Positions 7,024-7,859 of a stretch of 7,859 nt of DNA are shown one piece after another (within the stretch, counting starts at the first letter, position 1; every line of letters begins with the position of its first letter). Origin of the DNA: Balneolales bacterium (GTDB lineage: Bacteria; Bacteroidota; Rhodothermia; Balneolales; Natronogracilivirgulaceae); the NCBI GenBank assembly GCA_007116685.1, contig SKIC01000299.1:1-7859 (forward strand). Reading direction: 5' to 3'. The position numbers were made by a program, and so were the translations under genes. Under the pieces are notes generated by a model. That model was not told the DNA's origin and did not search any database. It saw nothing but the letters and a program-made list of their open reading frames with translations.

Positions 7024-7503
7024 ATGAACCACACAGCACTACAATTTCATAAATTTGCGAAACCCGCTACCGAACAAATGTTCAATCAGCGGATTCACTC
7101 TACACTTTTTGGAGAACTAACCATCTCCAGAAGAAAAATAATCCACTTCCCTACCGGAATTCCGGGTCTGGAGCAGGTCAGAAGTTACACCTTTCTGGAC
7201 ATCGAAGAATATCGTCCACTTGTTTGGATGGTAAGCACCTGTGGTAAATACCACTTTCCGGTAATTCCCATTGCCCATCTGGATGCAGAATCAATTGACG
7301 AGCACTCCAAGGATAATTATCTGCCCTTACTGACCGATATTATGAAGCAACAACCTATGTCGGTTGCCTATGTGATATTGCGTTTGGAGCCTGAAATCAA
7401 ACAGGTTAGTTTAAAAGCTCCTATCATAGTACATTTACAGGAACAGCGCGGGGAGCAATTAATCCTCGAGAACATGATTAACGAAGAATTTTTAGTAGCC
7501 TGA
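7024..7503 (+). CDS. fliW: Flagellar assembly factor FliW, CsrA antagonist
   Basis: FliW is a small cytosolic beta-barrel protein that binds flagellin or, when flagellin is exported, CsrA, relieving CsrA repression of flagellin translation. Signatures seen: FGELTISRRKIIHFPTGIPG (about 29-48, family FGEI.v....I.FP.GIPGFE), PLVWMVSTCGKYHFPVI (about 65-81, family P..WLQS......FPVI) and SLKAPIIVHLQEQRGEQLIL (about 129-148, family NLKAPIVIN......QVIL). At 159 residues from ATG 7024 it has about 18 residues before the usual FliW start; M19 (ATG 7078) would give a canonical N-terminus, but neither start has a clear Shine-Dalgarno, and 7024 is only 2 bases after the flgL stop, fitting coupling. It has one cysteine (C73), the only one in any complete product here. 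csrA follows after 10 bases. Confidence 0.94.
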   Translation: MNHTALQFHKFAKPATEQMFNQRIHSTLFGELTISRRKIIHFPTGIPGLEQVRSYTFLDIEEYRPLVWMVSTCGKYHFPVIPIAHLDAESIDEHSKDNYLPLLTDIMKQQPMSVAYVILRLEPEIKQVSLKAPIIVHLQEQRGEQLILENMINEEFLVA

Positions 7504-7513
7504 CGCATCAAAT

Positions 7514-7762
7514 ATGCTTGTACTAACCCGAAAGCTTGACGAAGGAATATACATTGGCAACGATGTCAAAATTACTGTGATTGAAATTACCGGCAATCAG
7601 GTAAAACTCGGCATTAGTGCACCTAAAGATGTATCAATTTTTCGGGAAGAAGTGCTCAACAAAATTATCGAAGATAATATTGGTAGCATAGCTGCTGAAA
7701 AACCGGATATCAAAAACCTCCCCAAAATCATCCAAAACCTCAAGAAAAAAGAGGACAAATAG
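7514..7762 (+). CDS. csrA: Carbon storage/flagellar translational regulator CsrA
   Basis: CsrA is a dimeric RNA-binding protein that blocks or alters translation by binding GGA motifs, often at Shine-Dalgarno sites. The product begins MLVLTRKLDEGIYIG, with L4 and R6 in the first RNA-binding strand, continues GNQVKLGISAPKDVSIFREEV, and keeps R44, the second key RNA-contact residue. It is 82 residues against 61 in Escherichia coli; the C-terminal extension (about 56-82) ends in a lysine-rich tail (NLKKKEDK). N55 aligns with Bacillus subtilis N55, which I recall as important for FliW binding; together with fliW next door this suggests FliW-type regulation. No Shine-Dalgarno is obvious in the 10-base gap from fliW, so coupled translation is likely. 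Confidence 0.97.
   Translation: MLVLTRKLDEGIYIGNDVKITVIEITGNQVKLGISAPKDVSIFREEVLNKIIEDNIGSIAAEKPDIKNLPKIIQNLKKKEDK
7751..7755 (+). promoter_or_regulatory. Candidate ribosome-binding site of the ORF after csrA
   Basis: GAGGA in the last codons of csrA lies 11 bases before the ATG at 7767, slightly long spacing. It contains a GGA triplet that CsrA could also bind. The alternative AGGG at 7761-7764 is only 2 bases from the ATG. Confidence 0.4.
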
Positions 7763-7766
7763 GGCT

Positions 7767-7859
7767 ATGGATTTCAATAAAAAAATAGAGGAAGGAATAC
7801 GCCTGATTGATAATCAGGAGTTTGAGAAAGCTATTTCATTAGCAAAGAAAATTCAGGAG
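7767..7859 (+). CDS. Unrecognised ORF, TPR-like N-terminus, 3'-truncated
   Basis: An ATG 4 bases after the csrA stop opens a frame that runs uninterrupted through the window end (31 codons). The visible residues, MDFNKKIEEGIRLIDNQ then EFEKAISLAKKIQE, are two amphipathic helices with the G...l....fekAi..a spacing of a tetratricopeptide-type helix pair. This is not flagellin: flagellins start MRINxN and the Bacillus order would place hag here. The tight spacing, the upstream GAGGA and the coding-like residue composition support a real gene in the same operon. The function cannot be read from so short a piece; a TPR protein with a flagellar or glycosylation role is possible but speculative. Confidence 0.6.
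   Translation, partial: MDFNKKIEEGIRLIDNQEFEKAISLAKKIQE

Larger units (their letters stand above)
1..7859 (+). other. Single polycistronic flagellar operon segment
   Basis: All twelve genes share one strand. Gaps in order are 21, 5, -4, -1, 2, -4, 2, 15, 2, 10 and 4 bases. No gap is long enough for a promoter plus leader, and I see no hairpin followed by a T-run, so any internal promoter would lie within coding sequence. Neither end of the operon is in the window. Confidence 0.85.

Overview
The window is wall-to-wall protein coding on the + strand. It is the middle-to-end part of a flagellar structural operon from a diderm (outer-membrane-bearing) bacterium, because it carries periplasmic and outer-membrane ring genes (flgA, flgH, flgI). 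The moderately AT-rich base composition, nearly SD-less translation starts and protein style suggest a lineage of the broad FCB group (Balneolota, Rhodothermota or Calditrichota-like). That taxonomic placement is an inference with low confidence, since no rRNA or marker gene is present.

Layout: flgF (5' end cut off by the window), flgG (rod); flgA, flgH, flgI (P-ring chaperone, L-ring, P-ring); a single-domain flgJ (rod cap); flgN (export chaperone); flgK and flgL (hook-filament junction); fliW and csrA (flagellin-sensing post-transcriptional switch); and the first 31 codons of an unrecognised, TPR-like ORF. Gaps between genes run from 4-base overlaps to 21 bases, so the region reads as one transcript. 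There is no non-coding stretch over 21 bases, and no RNA gene, mobile element, CRISPR array or convincing terminator.

How they work together: FlgF and FlgG build the rod, helped by the FlgJ cap. FlgA assists FlgI in forming the P-ring, and FlgH forms the L-ring, so the rod can cross the envelope. FlgN delivers FlgK and FlgL, which join hook to filament. FliW is expected to bind either flagellin or CsrA, tying translation of CsrA targets to flagellin secretion.

This is mostly a conventional flagellar operon and I do not see a wholly new system. The points most worth a second look are a FlgH with no lipobox and no cysteine, which instead ends in a hydrophobic C-terminal segment; a Bacillus-type flgN-flgK-flgL-fliW-csrA block joined directly to diderm ring genes; a CsrA carrying the extended C-terminus typical of FliW-regulated CsrAs; and a GGA-rich start region on the gene right after csrA.
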